Shown: positions 1 to 9,159 of the stretch, piece after piece
Position numbering within the stretch: position 1 is the first letter of the stretch
How the letters are laid out: every line of letters begins with the position of its first letter
Assembly (NCBI RefSeq): GCF_001884065.1
Contig: NZ_MACH01000116.1
Location: 1 to 64,000, forward strand
Source of the DNA: Bacillus proteolyticus
GTDB lineage: Bacteria > Bacillota > Bacilli > Bacillales > Bacillaceae_G
Direction of reading: 5' to 3'
Length of the DNA: 64,000 bases
The notes under the pieces: generated by a model
What the model was told of the DNA's origin: nothing
The model's database searches: none
Seen by the model: the letters and a program-made list of their open reading frames with translations, nothing else
Translations under genes and position numbers: made by a program

Positions 1-1
1 A

Positions 2-657
2 GGTAACACGGGTGCTACTGGATCTCAAGGTGCTCAAGGTAACACGGGTGCTACCGGACCTAGAGGTAACACAGGCGCTATCGGTGCCACTGGACCTCAA
101 GGCGCTCAAGGTAACACGGGCGCTACTGGACCTCAAGGTGCTCAAGGTAACACAGGCGCTACCGGACCTAGAGGTGCTCAAGGTAACACGGGTTCTACTG
201 GACCTCAAGGTGCTCGAGGTAACACGGGTGCTACTGGACCTCAAGGTGCTCAAGGTAACACGGGTGCTACTGGACCTCAAGGTGTTCAAGGTAACACGGG
301 TGCTACTGGACCTCAAGGTGCTCAAGGTAACACGGGTTCTACTGGTATAGGAGTTACCGGACCTACTGGACCTTCTGGTGGGCCTCCTGGACCTACCGGA
401 CCTCAAGGTGCTCAAGGTAACACGGGTTCTACTGGACCTCAAGGTGCTCGAGGTAACACGGGTTCTACTGGACCTCAAGGTGCTCAAGGTAACACGGGTT
501 CTACTGGACCTCAAGGTGCTCAAGGTAACACGGGTTCTACTGGGCCTCAAGGTACTCAAGGTAACACGGGTGCTACTGGTGCCACTGGACCTCAAGGTGT
601 TCAGGGTAACACAGGTGCTACCGGTGCCACTGGATCTCAAGGTGTTCAAGGACCAAC
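2..657 (+). repeat. 36-nt tandem coding repeats (collagen region)
   Basis: About 16 imperfect copies of a 36-base unit encode GNTG(A/S)TGPQGAQ. Variants are shortened or extended by whole 9-base Gly-X-Y triplets, for example GATGPQ insertions. The near-identical DNA favours slippage and copy-number change between strains. Confidence 0.9.
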
Positions 658-1093
658 GGGTGCTACTGGTATAGGAGTTACCGGACCTACTGGACCTAAC
701 TTCCCAGTAGCGACAATCGTTGTAACAAACAACATCCAACAAACAGTACTCCAATTTAATAACTTTATTTTTAGCACTGCAATTAACGTAAACAACATTA
801 TCTTTAACGGCACAAATACAGTTACTGTTATTAACGCTGGTATTTATGTAATTAGCGTATCTATTTCTACAACTGCGCCAGGATGCGCTCCACTTGGAGT
901 AGGAATTTCAATTAACGGAGCAGTTGCTACTGACAACTTCTCTTCAAATCTAATAGGCGACTCACTTTCATTTACTACAATCGAAACATTAGCTGCTGGA
1001 ACAAACATTTCTGTCCAATCTACTCTTAACGAGATTACGATCCCTGCAACAGGAAACACTAACATCCGTCTTACTATATTTAGAATCGCTTAA
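2..1093 (+). CDS. Collagen-like exosporium-type glycoprotein, 3' part
   Basis: The 5' end lies outside the window; 363 codons are present. The first roughly 230 residues are Gly-X-Y triplets, mostly a 12-residue unit of the type [12 protein letters not shown], rich in Thr at the Y position as in BclA-family proteins, where Thr carries O-glycans. The last 131 residues (from NFPVATIV) form a non-collagenous beta-rich domain ending LTIFRIA, which matches the trimerising TNF/C1q-like tail of BclA-type exosporium filaments. The repeat is broken twice by the same motif, [10 protein letters not shown], about 110 residues apart, and this removes one residue from the triplet register. It converges on hfq across a shared terminator, the position held by a BclE-like gene in the B. 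cereus group. The family is confident; the exact paralogue is not. Confidence 0.9.
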   Translation, partial: GNTGATGSQGAQGNTGATGPRGNTGAIGATGPQGAQGNTGATGPQGAQGNTGATGPRGAQGNTGSTGPQGARGNTGATGPQGAQGNTGATGPQGVQGNTGATGPQGAQGNTGSTGIGVTGPTGPSGGPPGPTGPQGAQGNTGSTGPQGARGNTGSTGPQGAQGNTGSTGPQGAQGNTGSTGPQGTQGNTGATGATGPQGVQGNTGATGATGSQGVQGPTGATGIGVTGPTGPNFPVATIVVTNNIQQTVLQFNNFIFSTAINVNNIIFNGTNTVTVINAGIYVISVSISTTAPGCAPLGVGISINGAVATDNFSSNLIGDSLSFTTIETLAAGTNISVQSTLNEITIPATGNTNIRLTIFRIA

Positions 1094-1121
1094 ATTTCAC
1101 TATTTATTGTTTAAAGCAAAT

Positions 1122-1152
1122 AAAAAAAGAGCGAGAAACTCGCTCTTTTTTT
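1122..1152. terminator. Bidirectional terminator, collagen-like gene / hfq
   Basis: A perfect stem AGAGCGAG-AAA-CTCGCTCT is flanked by an A run on the left and a T run on the right, so it can stop transcripts from both converging genes. Confidence 0.85.
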
Positions 1153-1173
1153 ATTATGTACAATAATTCATTA

Positions 1174-1398
1174 CTACTCTAATTCAATTGAAACATTTTT
1201 TTGAGGTACAAATGTAGAAATTGCATGTTTATAAATAAGCTGTTGCTTACCTTCTGTTTCCAGTAGGACTGTAAAATTATCAAATCCTTTAATTAATCCA
1301 CGAAGCTGGAAACCATTTAATAAGTACAGCGTAACGAACGTATTCTCTTTACGGAGTTGATTTAAAAACTGATCTTGAATATTGATTGATTGCTTCAT
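1174..1398 (-). CDS. hfq: RNA chaperone Hfq
   Basis: This 74-residue Sm-like protein forms hexameric rings that bind small RNAs and A/U-rich RNA. Both Sm motifs are visible: the Sm1 strand region [16 protein letters not shown] and the Sm2 signature YKHAIST. The short C-terminus is typical of Firmicute Hfq. The start is fixed by a strong GAGGAGG site upstream of ATG. It follows miaA by about 20 bases, the usual miaA-hfq pair, and is probably cotranscribed with it. Confidence 0.97.
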
Positions 1399-1419
1399 GT
1401 CGAATCCTCCTCTTTTTCT

Positions 1420-2373
1420 CTACTTAATATTATTCGACTTTAGTTGTAACTTTCCTTCTATGTATCGTAAAATTTCTGACGTTTTTTCACCATCCGTAAC
1501 ATCAAACCATGCGACATCCATTTTATTGCGGAACCATGTTAATTGACGTTTGGCATAACGGCGTGAATTCGTCTTTAATTGTGACACCGCTTCTTCTAAA
1601 GAGACACGATTCTCAAAATAACCATATATCTCCTTATACCCAATCGCTTGAATAGATTGACAATCTCGTATCCCTCTATTATACAGCCCTTCTACTTCCT
1701 CTAATAAACCTTGTTCCATCATTAAATCCACTCGCAAGTTAATGCGATCGTATAGCATTTCTCGATCCATTGTCAAGCCAATTAATGAAACATCATATAA
1801 TAACTCGTTTTCTTGTTTTTCAAGTTGATCACTCATTTTTTCGCCCGTCGTGTGGAAAATTTCTAACGCACGAATGACACGTCGCACATTATTTGCATGA
1901 ATACGCTCCGCGCTTTCTGGATCTACTTCTTGCAATTTTTTATGTACATATTCCACACCACGTTCCAAAGCTAACTTTTCCATTTGTTCTCGGTATGTAG
2001 CATCACCAGCATCATCTGTAAACTGATAATCGAATAAAACAGATTGTATATAAAGACCGGTTCCCCCAACTATAATTGGTAATTTACCACGCTTTGTAAT
2101 TTCTCGAATATGTTTACGAACACGTTCTTGAAATTCCGCAACGGAAAATGATTCTTCCGGATCTTTTATATCGACCATATAATGCGGAATTCCATCCATC
2201 TCTTCTTTTGTTACCTTTGCAGTTCCAATATCCATCGTGCGATAGATCTGCATGGAATCACCACTTATAATTTCACCGTTCAACGCTTTTGCAAGATCGA
2301 TACTTAACTTCGTCTTCCCAACAGCAGTGGGTCCAATTATGACAGCAACTTTTTCACGTTGCACTTCTCCCAT
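1420..2373 (-). CDS. miaA: tRNA dimethylallyltransferase MiaA
   Basis: MiaA transfers a dimethylallyl group to the N6 of A37 in tRNAs reading UNN codons. MiaB, encoded at the other end of the window, then methylthiolates this base. Seen: the P-loop GPTAVGKTKLS near the N-terminus, the DSMQIYR motif, the IVGGTGLY segment, and RRYAKRQLTWFRN near the C-terminus. The length (317 residues) is standard. A TTG three codons upstream could extend the frame, but the ATG at 2373 has the better-spaced GAGAG site. Confidence 0.97.
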   Translation of the reverse strand: MGEVQREKVAVIIGPTAVGKTKLSIDLAKALNGEIISGDSMQIYRTMDIGTAKVTKEEMDGIPHYMVDIKDPEESFSVAEFQERVRKHIREITKRGKLPIIVGGTGLYIQSVLFDYQFTDDAGDATYREQMEKLALERGVEYVHKKLQEVDPESAERIHANNVRRVIRALEIFHTTGEKMSDQLEKQENELLYDVSLIGLTMDREMLYDRINLRVDLMMEQGLLEEVEGLYNRGIRDCQSIQAIGYKEIYGYFENRVSLEEAVSQLKTNSRRYAKRQLTWFRNKMDVAWFDVTDGEKTSEILRYIEGKLQLKSNNIK

Positions 2374-2548
2374 ATCATTCAACTCTCTTTATGTAATGTA
2401 CTCCATCTATTGATTATACCCAATCTTACCAATTTTAACGACATGATTGCAAGTTCTTTCATTTCGGTAAATGAAATTATAAATAAAAAAAGAACATAGT
2501 TTGTCCAATTCTGCATATACATGATAAAAATCGCTCGGAGAGGATGGG

Positions 2549-2800
2549 TTGACTATGAGACAATCCACTATCAATTTTTCAACACTAACAAATGACCTCA
2601 TTTTGGCTACAGCTACAAAAGAACAAAATTGTTCACAAGACGAATTATACTTCGCCTTAAATTGTTTACTACGTTCTTTTCATTCTACTCTTCAAGAAAC
2701 AACGTTACATTCGGAAAACACACATACAGAGTATATGCAAACTCAATTTTGCAGCGCATATAAAATTATTACAGGTAAAACAATTTATCCATTTCAATAA
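2549..2800 (+). CDS. Small protein of unknown function
   Basis: I do not recognise this 81-83 residue protein. It has no signal peptide or membrane segment; residues 20-50 look helical, and there are three cysteines. A GGAGAGG site precedes two possible starts, TTG at 2549 (5 bases) and ATG at 2555 (about 11 bases), giving MTMRQS or MRQS. It is divergent from miaA and ends at a long shared terminator, which supports a real transcription unit. Confidence 0.7.
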   Translation: MTMRQSTINFSTLTNDLILATATKEQNCSQDELYFALNCLLRSFHSTLQETTLHSENTHTEYMQTQFCSAYKIITGKTIYPFQ

Positions 2801-2830
2801 CCATTCTTTGAGGCGATATTGTTATTACAA

Positions 2831-2882
2831 AATGATAAAAAGCGGTTGCTTACATATTTTCAAGCAACCGCTTTTTATCATT
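2831..2882. terminator. Bidirectional terminator with 21-bp perfect stem
   Basis: AATGATAAAAAGCGGTTGCTT pairs base for base with its complement after a 10-base loop, with A and T runs on the two arms. It serves the small gene on the plus strand and the SH3/3D gene on the minus strand. Confidence 0.9.
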
Positions 2883-2894
2883 AATAAAGATAAA

Positions 2895-3839
2895 CTATTT
2901 TATAACTTTCACTTTAACGGATTTACGACCCCAACTATCCGCATTACTATCTGAACCAACTAAAACATCAATACGGTTTCCTTTAATCGCGCCACCAGTA
3001 TCTCCAGCAATTGCTTCTCCATACCCTTCTACCCATACTTTTGATCCAAGAGGGATTACTTTCGGATCAACAGCAATAACTTTCATGTTTGGATTCGCTG
3101 TTAAATCATGACCCATTGCAGTTAACACTCGACCACCATATGTGCCATTTTCACCTGGATTCGCTGTGTACGCTGTCGCTTCTACCGTTATTTCACGACC
3201 ACCAGCCGGTGCACTTGTTTCAGTAGATTTCGCCACTGGTTTAGCTGCCGGTTTAGCTGTTTGCTTCGCCTGCGCTACTGGTTTACTTGATTCTTCACTC
3301 TTAGCAGGTGCTTTCCTATTAACTGCCGTATCATTTTTAACCGCCGTTTTCACCTTAGTTGGTGCTTCAGTTTGAGCTGGAATTTCTTTTCTTTCAACAA
3401 CAGGTGCTGTACCTGTTAAAAATGGTACGTGAACATATGCCGCTTTCCCACCATATTCGAATTGTAACCATTCGTTTTGCACTTGATTTGTCGTTTCAAT
3501 CACGTCATCTTTTTTTAGCGTGCCAAGAATTTCTGAATCCGTATTTGCACCAGTACGAACGTTTAATACGTTTGCTGTTACATAGTAAGTACTTTTCGTG
3601 AACTCAGTACTTACAAACGCTTCTTTACCGTCTAATTTAATTTTTGACCATCCGTTTTCTGTATTTATAACATCTAATTTATTTCCACTTAACATTTTAC
3701 CTACAAGTTTTGATTCTACAGTTGGGTTTTCTCTAACATTTAATACATCCGTTGTTACAATCGTTTCCGCTTTCGCAGAACCTGCAAAAATCCCAAGACC
3801 AAAAACTGCTGCTGTTGCTATACCTAATAATTTTTTCAT
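2895..3839 (-). CDS. Exported SH3b-SH3b-3D cell-wall protein (EntA/YocH type)
   Basis: This 314-residue secreted protein begins with a signal peptide (MKKLLGIATAAVFGLGIFAG, cleaved after AKA at about 24). Two bacterial SH3 domains follow (about 25-85 and 92-155, each with a VLNVR strand). A Lys/Ala/Pro-rich linker (about 155-215) leads to a C-terminal 3D domain with the three conserved Asp regions (VDPKVIPLGS, AGDTGG, IDVLVG). The 3D fold is shared with lytic transglycosylases, so a peptidoglycan-binding or cleaving role is likely. B. cereus homologues are often labelled enterotoxin-like, which I do not take as function. The ATG at 3839 has a GGAGG site; the upstream in-frame start lacks one. 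Confidence 0.9.
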   Translation of the reverse strand: MKKLLGIATAAVFGLGIFAGSAKAETIVTTDVLNVRENPTVESKLVGKMLSGNKLDVINTENGWSKIKLDGKEAFVSTEFTKSTYYVTANVLNVRTGANTDSEILGTLKKDDVIETTNQVQNEWLQFEYGGKAAYVHVPFLTGTAPVVERKEIPAQTEAPTKVKTAVKNDTAVNRKAPAKSEESSKPVAQAKQTAKPAAKPVAKSTETSAPAGGREITVEATAYTANPGENGTYGGRVLTAMGHDLTANPNMKVIAVDPKVIPLGSKVWVEGYGEAIAGDTGGAIKGNRIDVLVGSDSNADSWGRKSVKVKVIK

Positions 3840-4146
3840 GAATAGCCTCCATTTGCTTTGTTTTCGTATTTTCATTATAGCAACAGATTTTGGGGATTTT
3901 TAGAAATCACACAATTACAAAGCATTCGTAATATATGATTAATGAGCTGTAACATAAATTTCCATATTCATAAAGTGCATTTCCAATAGAATCCCCAATA
4001 GTTTTCATATATTTTCCACATAGGAGCATGAGAATCTTTTCCAGAAAAAATTACAGTATTACTGTTTTGTTACAAAAAAATCACGTTTCATTACATCTTT
4101 TACCAAAATTCATCATTCTCCAACTATTAACCTACTTTTTTGTAAT

Positions 4147-4182
4147 AAAAAAGGAACAACTCCTATTAGCTGTCCCTTTTAT
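4147..4182 (-). terminator. Terminator of the fructose operon
   Basis: On the minus strand AAAGGGACAGCT pairs with AGTTGTTCCTTT (some G-U pairs) and is followed by a T run just past the fruA stop. Confidence 0.75.
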
Positions 4183-4185
4183 CAT

Positions 4186-6045
4186 TTATTTAACTTTCTT
4201 TTTCCAAACACCTATCATAACCGCTGAAACAATCGTTCCAATTAATATAGAGAAAATATATAGCAACGGTTTATTTACTAATGCTATAACAAACAACCCA
4301 CCATGTGGCGCCGGTAATGTAATTTGGAATAACATAGATAACGCACCCGCAATACTTGAACCAACAACACAACTTACAATTACTCGAATCGGATCTGCAG
4401 CTGCAAATGGAATTGCACCTTCTGTAATAAACGATGCTCCCATAATATAATTTGTTAAACCAGATTTACGTTCCGCTTCTGTAAACTTCGATTTAAAGAA
4501 TGTAGTTGCAAATGCAATTGCAAGTGGAGGTACCATACCACCAGCCATAACAGCAGAGTGCACTCCAAAGTTCTGCGCTTCTATTGCAGCAATACCAAAT
4601 GTAAATGCCGCTTTATTAATTGGACCACCCATATCAATTGCCATCATACCACCTAAAATAAGACCTAGTAATATAGCATTTGTACCGTTCAAACCATTTA
4701 ACCATCCTGTTAACATTTCATTTAATGCTACTACAGGTGGATTTACTACTTTTTGCATTACAACTCCTGTAATTAACAACCCAAAGACTGGATATAACAA
4801 AACAGGTTTAATTCCTTCTAACTGTGCTGGTAATCCTGAAAATAATCTTTTCAATCCTAAAACAACATATCCAGCTAAGAAACCAGCAATTAATCCACCT
4901 AAAAATCCAGCATTCGCATGTGCCGCTAAAAATCCTCCGACAACACCAGGCATAAAACCAGGACGATCAGCAATAGAACTCGCAATAAATCCAGCTAGAA
5001 TTGGTACAAGGAATAAAAACGCCCCTGTTTTCCCTCCACCAATAGACATGAACAATTCAGCTAATGGACCTTCCGCCTTTATACCACCAAACGAAAACGC
5101 TAGCGCTATTAAAATTCCACCGCCAACAACAAACGGAAGCATATTACTTACACCGCTCATTAAATGCTTATAAATTCCTAATCCTTTTTCTTTCTCTACA
5201 CTTTCTGTCTTCCCATTCTCTTCTACACCTTGAAAGATTGGCGCATCTTGTTTTACAGCTCTATTAAGAAGGACTTCAGTTTTTCTAATACCATCAGCTA
5301 CTGGCACTTGAATGACACGCTTTCCAGCGAAACGGTTCATTTCTACTTGTTTATCTGCAGCGACAATAATTGCTGTTGCACGATTAATATCTTCTTTCGT
5401 TAAACCGTTCTTTACACCTGTTGATCCATTCGTTTCAACTTTAATCGCAATCCCTAACTCTGCTGCTTTTGCTTTTAAACTATCCGCAGCCATATATGTG
5501 TGAGCGATACCAGTCGGACAAGCTGTAACAGCTAATACGTATGGTTCATTCCCTTCCGGCTTTGCTACTTCAACTTCAACTTCTTCTTTTTCATTCTCTT
5601 TTTCATCAAATAAACGGAGAAGTTCATCCTCATCCTTCGCTTCTAACAATCGCTTGCGAAACCCTTCATCCATCAATAACGTAGAGAGACGAGATAACGT
5701 TTCTAAATGAGTATTATTTGCCCCTTCACTCGCAGCGATCATAAAAAACAGATGTGCCGGCTGTCCATCAAGCGATTCATAGTTGATACCGCTTACACTT
5801 CTACCAAAACAAATCGATGGTTGCTTAACTACCCTCGTCTTCGCATGAGGTATTGCAATACCTTCCCCAATTCCAGTCGTACTTTGGGACTCTCGCTTTA
5901 AAATAGCTTCTTTAAATTCAGCCTTATTATTTAAACGATCGGCACCACTTAATTTCTCAACTAATTCATCTATGACAGCTTCTTTATTTGAAGCTGTCAA
6001 ATTCATAATGACTGTATCCCTTTTTAATAGTTCTGTAATTTTCAT
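4186..6045 (-). CDS. fruA: Fructose PTS enzyme IIABC
   Basis: This 619-residue transporter imports fructose and phosphorylates it to fructose 1-phosphate. Domains in order: EIIA (about 1-150, phospho-acceptor His67 in GIAIPHAKT); EIIB (about 168-265, phospho-Cys176 in VTACPTGIAHTYMA); membrane EIIC (about 300-619, with Gly-rich helices). The start at 6045 has an AGGGGGA site 8 bases upstream, so the longer frame is unlikely. It is last in fruR-fruK-fruA, 13 bases after fruK. Confidence 0.96.
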   Translation of the reverse strand: MKITELLKRDTVIMNLTASNKEAVIDELVEKLSGADRLNNKAEFKEAILKRESQSTTGIGEGIAIPHAKTRVVKQPSICFGRSVSGINYESLDGQPAHLFFMIAASEGANNTHLETLSRLSTLLMDEGFRKRLLEAKDEDELLRLFDEKENEKEEVEVEVAKPEGNEPYVLAVTACPTGIAHTYMAADSLKAKAAELGIAIKVETNGSTGVKNGLTKEDINRATAIIVAADKQVEMNRFAGKRVIQVPVADGIRKTEVLLNRAVKQDAPIFQGVEENGKTESVEKEKGLGIYKHLMSGVSNMLPFVVGGGILIALAFSFGGIKAEGPLAELFMSIGGGKTGAFLFLVPILAGFIASSIADRPGFMPGVVGGFLAAHANAGFLGGLIAGFLAGYVVLGLKRLFSGLPAQLEGIKPVLLYPVFGLLITGVVMQKVVNPPVVALNEMLTGWLNGLNGTNAILLGLILGGMMAIDMGGPINKAAFTFGIAAIEAQNFGVHSAVMAGGMVPPLAIAFATTFFKSKFTEAERKSGLTNYIMGASFITEGAIPFAAADPIRVIVSCVVGSSIAGALSMLFQITLPAPHGGLFVIALVNKPLLYIFSILIGTIVSAVMIGVWKKKVK

Positions 6046-6058
6046 ATGTTGCTTCCCC

Positions 6059-6970
6059 CTATCGCTTTGTAACAATTACTTGCGACAATAATTCTTCTAC
6101 TTTCTCCTTTGTACATAAATCTGCTGAAAATGCTGTTGCACTCCCTGTTGCAACGCCATATTGAAATGCCTTTTCAATATCTTTTGTTTGTTCATATTCC
6201 CCTACAAATCCTGCAACAAGAGAATCTCCTGCCCCAACTGAGTTAATAACAATGCCTTTCGGAACAGTCGCCTCATATATACCTTCTGCCGTAAACAATA
6301 AAGCTCCATCTCCTGCCATTGATACTATAACGTGCTGTACACCTTGTTCGATTAATTTTCTTCCATACGGTAAAATGTCTTCTACTGTTGAAATCTCCAC
6401 TCCAAATAACTCACCAAGTTCATGATGATTTGGCTTTATTAAAAACGGCTTATTTTTAATTACATGCTGCAGCGCACTACCACTTGCATCTACTACTACA
6501 CGAATACCTTTTTCTGCTCCAAACGCTGCGATTGATTCATAAAAGGTATTTGGAATAGAAGCTGGTACACTTCCAGCTAGTACAACACAATCTCCAAATT
6601 GCATACTTTCGATTTTTTTCATTAACTGCCCAAATTGCTCATCTGTCACACTAGGACCCTGTCCGTTTAATTCTGTTTCTTCTTGTCCTTTTATTTTCAC
6701 ATTAATTCGAGAATCTCCGTCTACTTGGACGAAGTTTGTTGTTACACCTTCCGTCTGTAATACATCTTTAATAAATTGACCGGTAAATCCACCCGTAAAT
6801 CCGAGTGCTACATTTCCAACACCTAAGCGATGAAGAACGCGAGAAACATTAATCCCTTTTCCTCCAGGAAACTTCATATCTTTCTCTGCTCGGTTTACTG
6901 TTCCTAAACTGAAAAAATTAACTTGTACTACATAATCAATAGATGGGTTTAAAGTAACTGTATAGATCAT
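6059..6970 (-). CDS. fruK: 1-phosphofructokinase
   Basis: This 303-residue PfkB-family kinase converts fructose 1-phosphate to fructose 1,6-bisphosphate. Seen: the N-terminal MIYTVTLNPSIDY start typical of FruK/LacC, the GGKGINVSRVL motif, and the catalytic GAGDSLVAGF motif near the C-terminus. Its ATG overlaps the fruR stop in an ATGA arrangement, indicating translational coupling. Confidence 0.96.
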   Translation of the reverse strand: MIYTVTLNPSIDYVVQVNFFSLGTVNRAEKDMKFPGGKGINVSRVLHRLGVGNVALGFTGGFTGQFIKDVLQTEGVTTNFVQVDGDSRINVKIKGQEETELNGQGPSVTDEQFGQLMKKIESMQFGDCVVLAGSVPASIPNTFYESIAAFGAEKGIRVVVDASGSALQHVIKNKPFLIKPNHHELGELFGVEISTVEDILPYGRKLIEQGVQHVIVSMAGDGALLFTAEGIYEATVPKGIVINSVGAGDSLVAGFVGEYEQTKDIEKAFQYGVATGSATAFSADLCTKEKVEELLSQVIVTKR

Positions 6971-7719
6971 TGTTTATCAGCCTCAATTACATTTGTTTGT
7001 CTTTTATATTTTTCTAAATCAAGTTCTAAATGGTTTGTAATAATGCTTGCCTCTTCAACATTTGCAATTTTCGCAAACGCAACTTCTGAAAATTTACTTT
7101 CATCAATTAAGAAATACCCTTCGTTTGCTAATGTTAATGCCATTTGTTTCAAGAGTGCTTCTTCTGGATCTGGTGTTGTATACCCTAACTGTTCATGTAC
7201 ACCATTAGCTCCTAAAAAGCATTTATCAAAGCGGTACTTCTGCATACTTTCCTGTGCCATGGCACCAATTAAAGCTTTCGTCCTACTCTTCATCATTCCG
7301 CCTAGTAAATACGCCCGAATGTTATTTTCAACTAAAGCTTCAATATGCATAAGACCATTTGTAACAACAGTAACATCTTTATTTATTAAAAATGGAATCA
7401 TTTCAAAAGTCGTACTTCCTGCATCTAAATAAATACAATCACCTTGTTCAACCAAGTTTGCCGCAAACCTTGCAATTTGTTGCTTTATATGAATGTTTTT
7501 GGATGATTTTTCAACCATCGTTGGCTCTTGCCCTTTTCCAGTTAATATAGAGGCACCGCCATGAACTCTTTTTAATAATCTTTGTTTTTCCAATTGCGCT
7601 AAATCACGACGAATTGTCGATTCAGAGCTTTCCGTTCTTTCAACTAATTGCTGCAATTTAACAATTTTCTGTTCCTTTACAAGTTGCAATATCATTTGAT
7701 GACGTTCAGGAGTTAACAT
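6967..7719 (-). CDS. fruR: DeoR-family fructose operon repressor
   Basis: This 250-residue regulator has an N-terminal DeoR helix-turn-helix (MLTPERHQMILQLVKEQK, then STIRRDLAQLEKQRLLKRVHGG). A C-terminal sugar-phosphate sensing domain follows (DAGSTTFEM, VTNGL, GANGV, DESKF). Such regulators usually sense fructose 1-phosphate. A good GGAGAGGTG site sets the start at 7719; the longer frame would run through the promoter. It is first in the operon and probably autoregulated through the repeats upstream. Confidence 0.93.
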   Translation of the reverse strand: MLTPERHQMILQLVKEQKIVKLQQLVERTESSESTIRRDLAQLEKQRLLKRVHGGASILTGKGQEPTMVEKSSKNIHIKQQIARFAANLVEQGDCIYLDAGSTTFEMIPFLINKDVTVVTNGLMHIEALVENNIRAYLLGGMMKSRTKALIGAMAQESMQKYRFDKCFLGANGVHEQLGYTTPDPEEALLKQMALTLANEGYFLIDESKFSEVAFAKIANVEEASIITNHLELDLEKYKRQTNVIEADKQ

Positions 7720-7743
7720 TTTATTCACCTCTCCTTTGATTAC

Positions 7744-7772
7744 AGTATAATGAAAACGATCACAAAAATCAA
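7744..7772 (-). promoter_or_regulatory. fruRKA promoter (sigma-A type)
   Basis: Read on the minus strand: -35 TTGATT (7767-7772), 17-base spacer, -10 TATACT (7744-7749). It lies just ahead of the fruR ribosome site. Confidence 0.75.
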
Positions 7773-7811
7773 CCACAAACAACCAAAAATAATCATTAAC
7801 AATCACAAACA
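7769..7811 (-). promoter_or_regulatory. Candidate FruR operator: two direct repeats
   Basis: The minus strand carries TGTTTGTGGTTGA (7769-7781, over the -35) and TGTTTGTGATTGT (7799-7811). Their starts are 30 bases apart, about three helical turns. Direct TTGT-rich repeats are typical of DeoR-family operators; assignment to FruR is inferred from position. Confidence 0.5.
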
Positions 7812-7827
7812 GTTATAAACAACAAAA

Positions 7828-7865
7828 AAGAAACCTATTTGATACAATAATCAAATAGGTTTCTT
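7828..7865. terminator. Terminator after the alcohol dehydrogenase gene
   Basis: AGAAACCTATTTGAT pairs with ATCAAATAGGTTTCT around a 6-base loop. It separates the dehydrogenase gene from the fru promoter. Confidence 0.85.
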
Positions 7866-7877
7866 CTCTCGATTTAC

Positions 7878-9041
7878 TTATAAAGAAGCTTTATAAATTG
7901 CAAGAACATCGTCTTTATTTAATTTTTTAAAGTTACCGAATTCACCATAAGCCATCGCTTTATCCGCCATTAAGTCAATTTCATTTTCTCCAATAGCGTA
8001 ATCAGCTAATGTTACTGGTGCTTCAATTGAAGTCCAAAATTGACGTAACGCCTCAATTCCCTCTAATGCAACCTCTTTATCTGTCTTCCCATCTGTTTCT
8101 ACATCGAATACACGAATAGCGAACTGTTTAAAACGATTCACATTCTCATCCACAACATGCTTCATCCAGTTCGGGAATAAAATCGCTAGGCCACCTCCAT
8201 GTGGTATATCATGAATTGCCGAAACTGCATGCTCAATATTATGAGTTGCCCAGTCTCCTTTTACTCCCATTGCTAAAATGCCGTTTAACGCCATAGTACC
8301 GCAATATAAAATTGTTTCCCTATGCTCATAATTTTCTAGATCACTTAAAAGCTTAGGAGCTGTTTCAATTACTGTTCTTAAAACAGATTCACAATAACGA
8401 TCTTGTAGTTCTGTATTTGTTCCATGATGAAAATATTGTTCTAATACGTGTGACATGATATCTACCATACCGTAAATTGTTTGATCTTTCGGTACAGACG
8501 CAGTATGAACTGGATCTAAGATTGAAAACTGTGGGAAAGTAACCGGGCTACCCCAGCCATATTTTTCATTCGTTTCCCAGTTTGTAATTACAGATCCTGC
8601 ATTCATTTCAGATCCTGTTGCTGCAAGAGTAAGTACAGTACCAAACGGTAACGCCTCACTTGCAAATGCTTTTTTCGTTACAATGTCCCATACATCTCCA
8701 TCGTACTTACTACCAGCGGCAATTGCTTTCGTACAGTCGATTACACTTCCTCCACCCACTGCTAAAATAAAGTCGACTCCATTATCTTTACAAATTTGAA
8801 TCCCTTTCTTTACAGTTGATACACGAGGATTCGGTTCAACACCTGTCAACTCAAACACTTCCGCATTTATATCCTTTAAAATAGAAACTACATTATCATA
8901 AATACCGTTTCTTTTAATACTTCCTCCTCCATATACGAGAAGAACTTTTTTACCGAACTGTGGAATTTCAGTTTTTAACTGCTCTAATTGTCCTTTACCA
9001 AAAATAAGTTTTGTTGGATTGCGAAATACAAAATTTTGCAT
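7878..9041 (-). CDS. Iron-containing alcohol dehydrogenase (YugJ/BdhA type)
   Basis: This 387-residue group III dehydrogenase probably reduces aldehydes to alcohols with NAD(P)H. Seen: the start [18 protein letters not shown], the nucleotide-binding [13 protein letters not shown], and metal-binding His in [12 protein letters not shown] and [12 protein letters not shown]. The sequence is closest in feel to the NADH-dependent butanol dehydrogenases of Bacillus (YugJ/YugK); the substrate is not decided. It is a single-gene unit flanked by terminators. Confidence 0.92.
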   Translation of the reverse strand: MQNFVFRNPTKLIFGKGQLEQLKTEIPQFGKKVLLVYGGGSIKRNGIYDNVVSILKDINAEVFELTGVEPNPRVSTVKKGIQICKDNGVDFILAVGGGSVIDCTKAIAAGSKYDGDVWDIVTKKAFASEALPFGTVLTLAATGSEMNAGSVITNWETNEKYGWGSPVTFPQFSILDPVHTASVPKDQTIYGMVDIMSHVLEQYFHHGTNTELQDRYCESVLRTVIETAPKLLSDLENYEHRETILYCGTMALNGILAMGVKGDWATHNIEHAVSAIHDIPHGGGLAILFPNWMKHVVDENVNRFKQFAIRVFDVETDGKTDKEVALEGIEALRQFWTSIEAPVTLADYAIGENEIDLMADKAMAYGEFGNFKKLNKDDVLAIYKASL

Positions 9042-9126
9042 ATACCTTTACCATCCCTTCCATATAAAAAGCAACTATACTTTTGTATACCATATTTTTT
9101 AAATTTCACAAACAAATTTGCTTAAC

Positions 9127-9159
9127 AAAAAAATCCCAGCCCTCAGGCTGGGATTTTTT
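9127..9159. terminator. Terminator after the DUF420 gene
   Basis: AATCCCAGCC-CTCA-GGCTGGGATT sits between A and T runs and overlaps the DUF420 gene stop codon. Confidence 0.9.

Noticed and set aside
2-657. Regular 36-base repeats that could be taken for a CRISPR array
   Set aside because: There are no spacers; the repeats are head-to-tail and encode Gly-X-Y triplets in one open frame.
12-674. Plus-strand frames rich in [10 protein letters not shown]
   Set aside because: They are another reading frame of the collagen repeats; the Gly-X-Y frame is the coding one.
2407-2601. Minus-strand frame of 64 codons
   Set aside because: It overlaps the start and ribosome site of the opposite small gene and has no site of its own.
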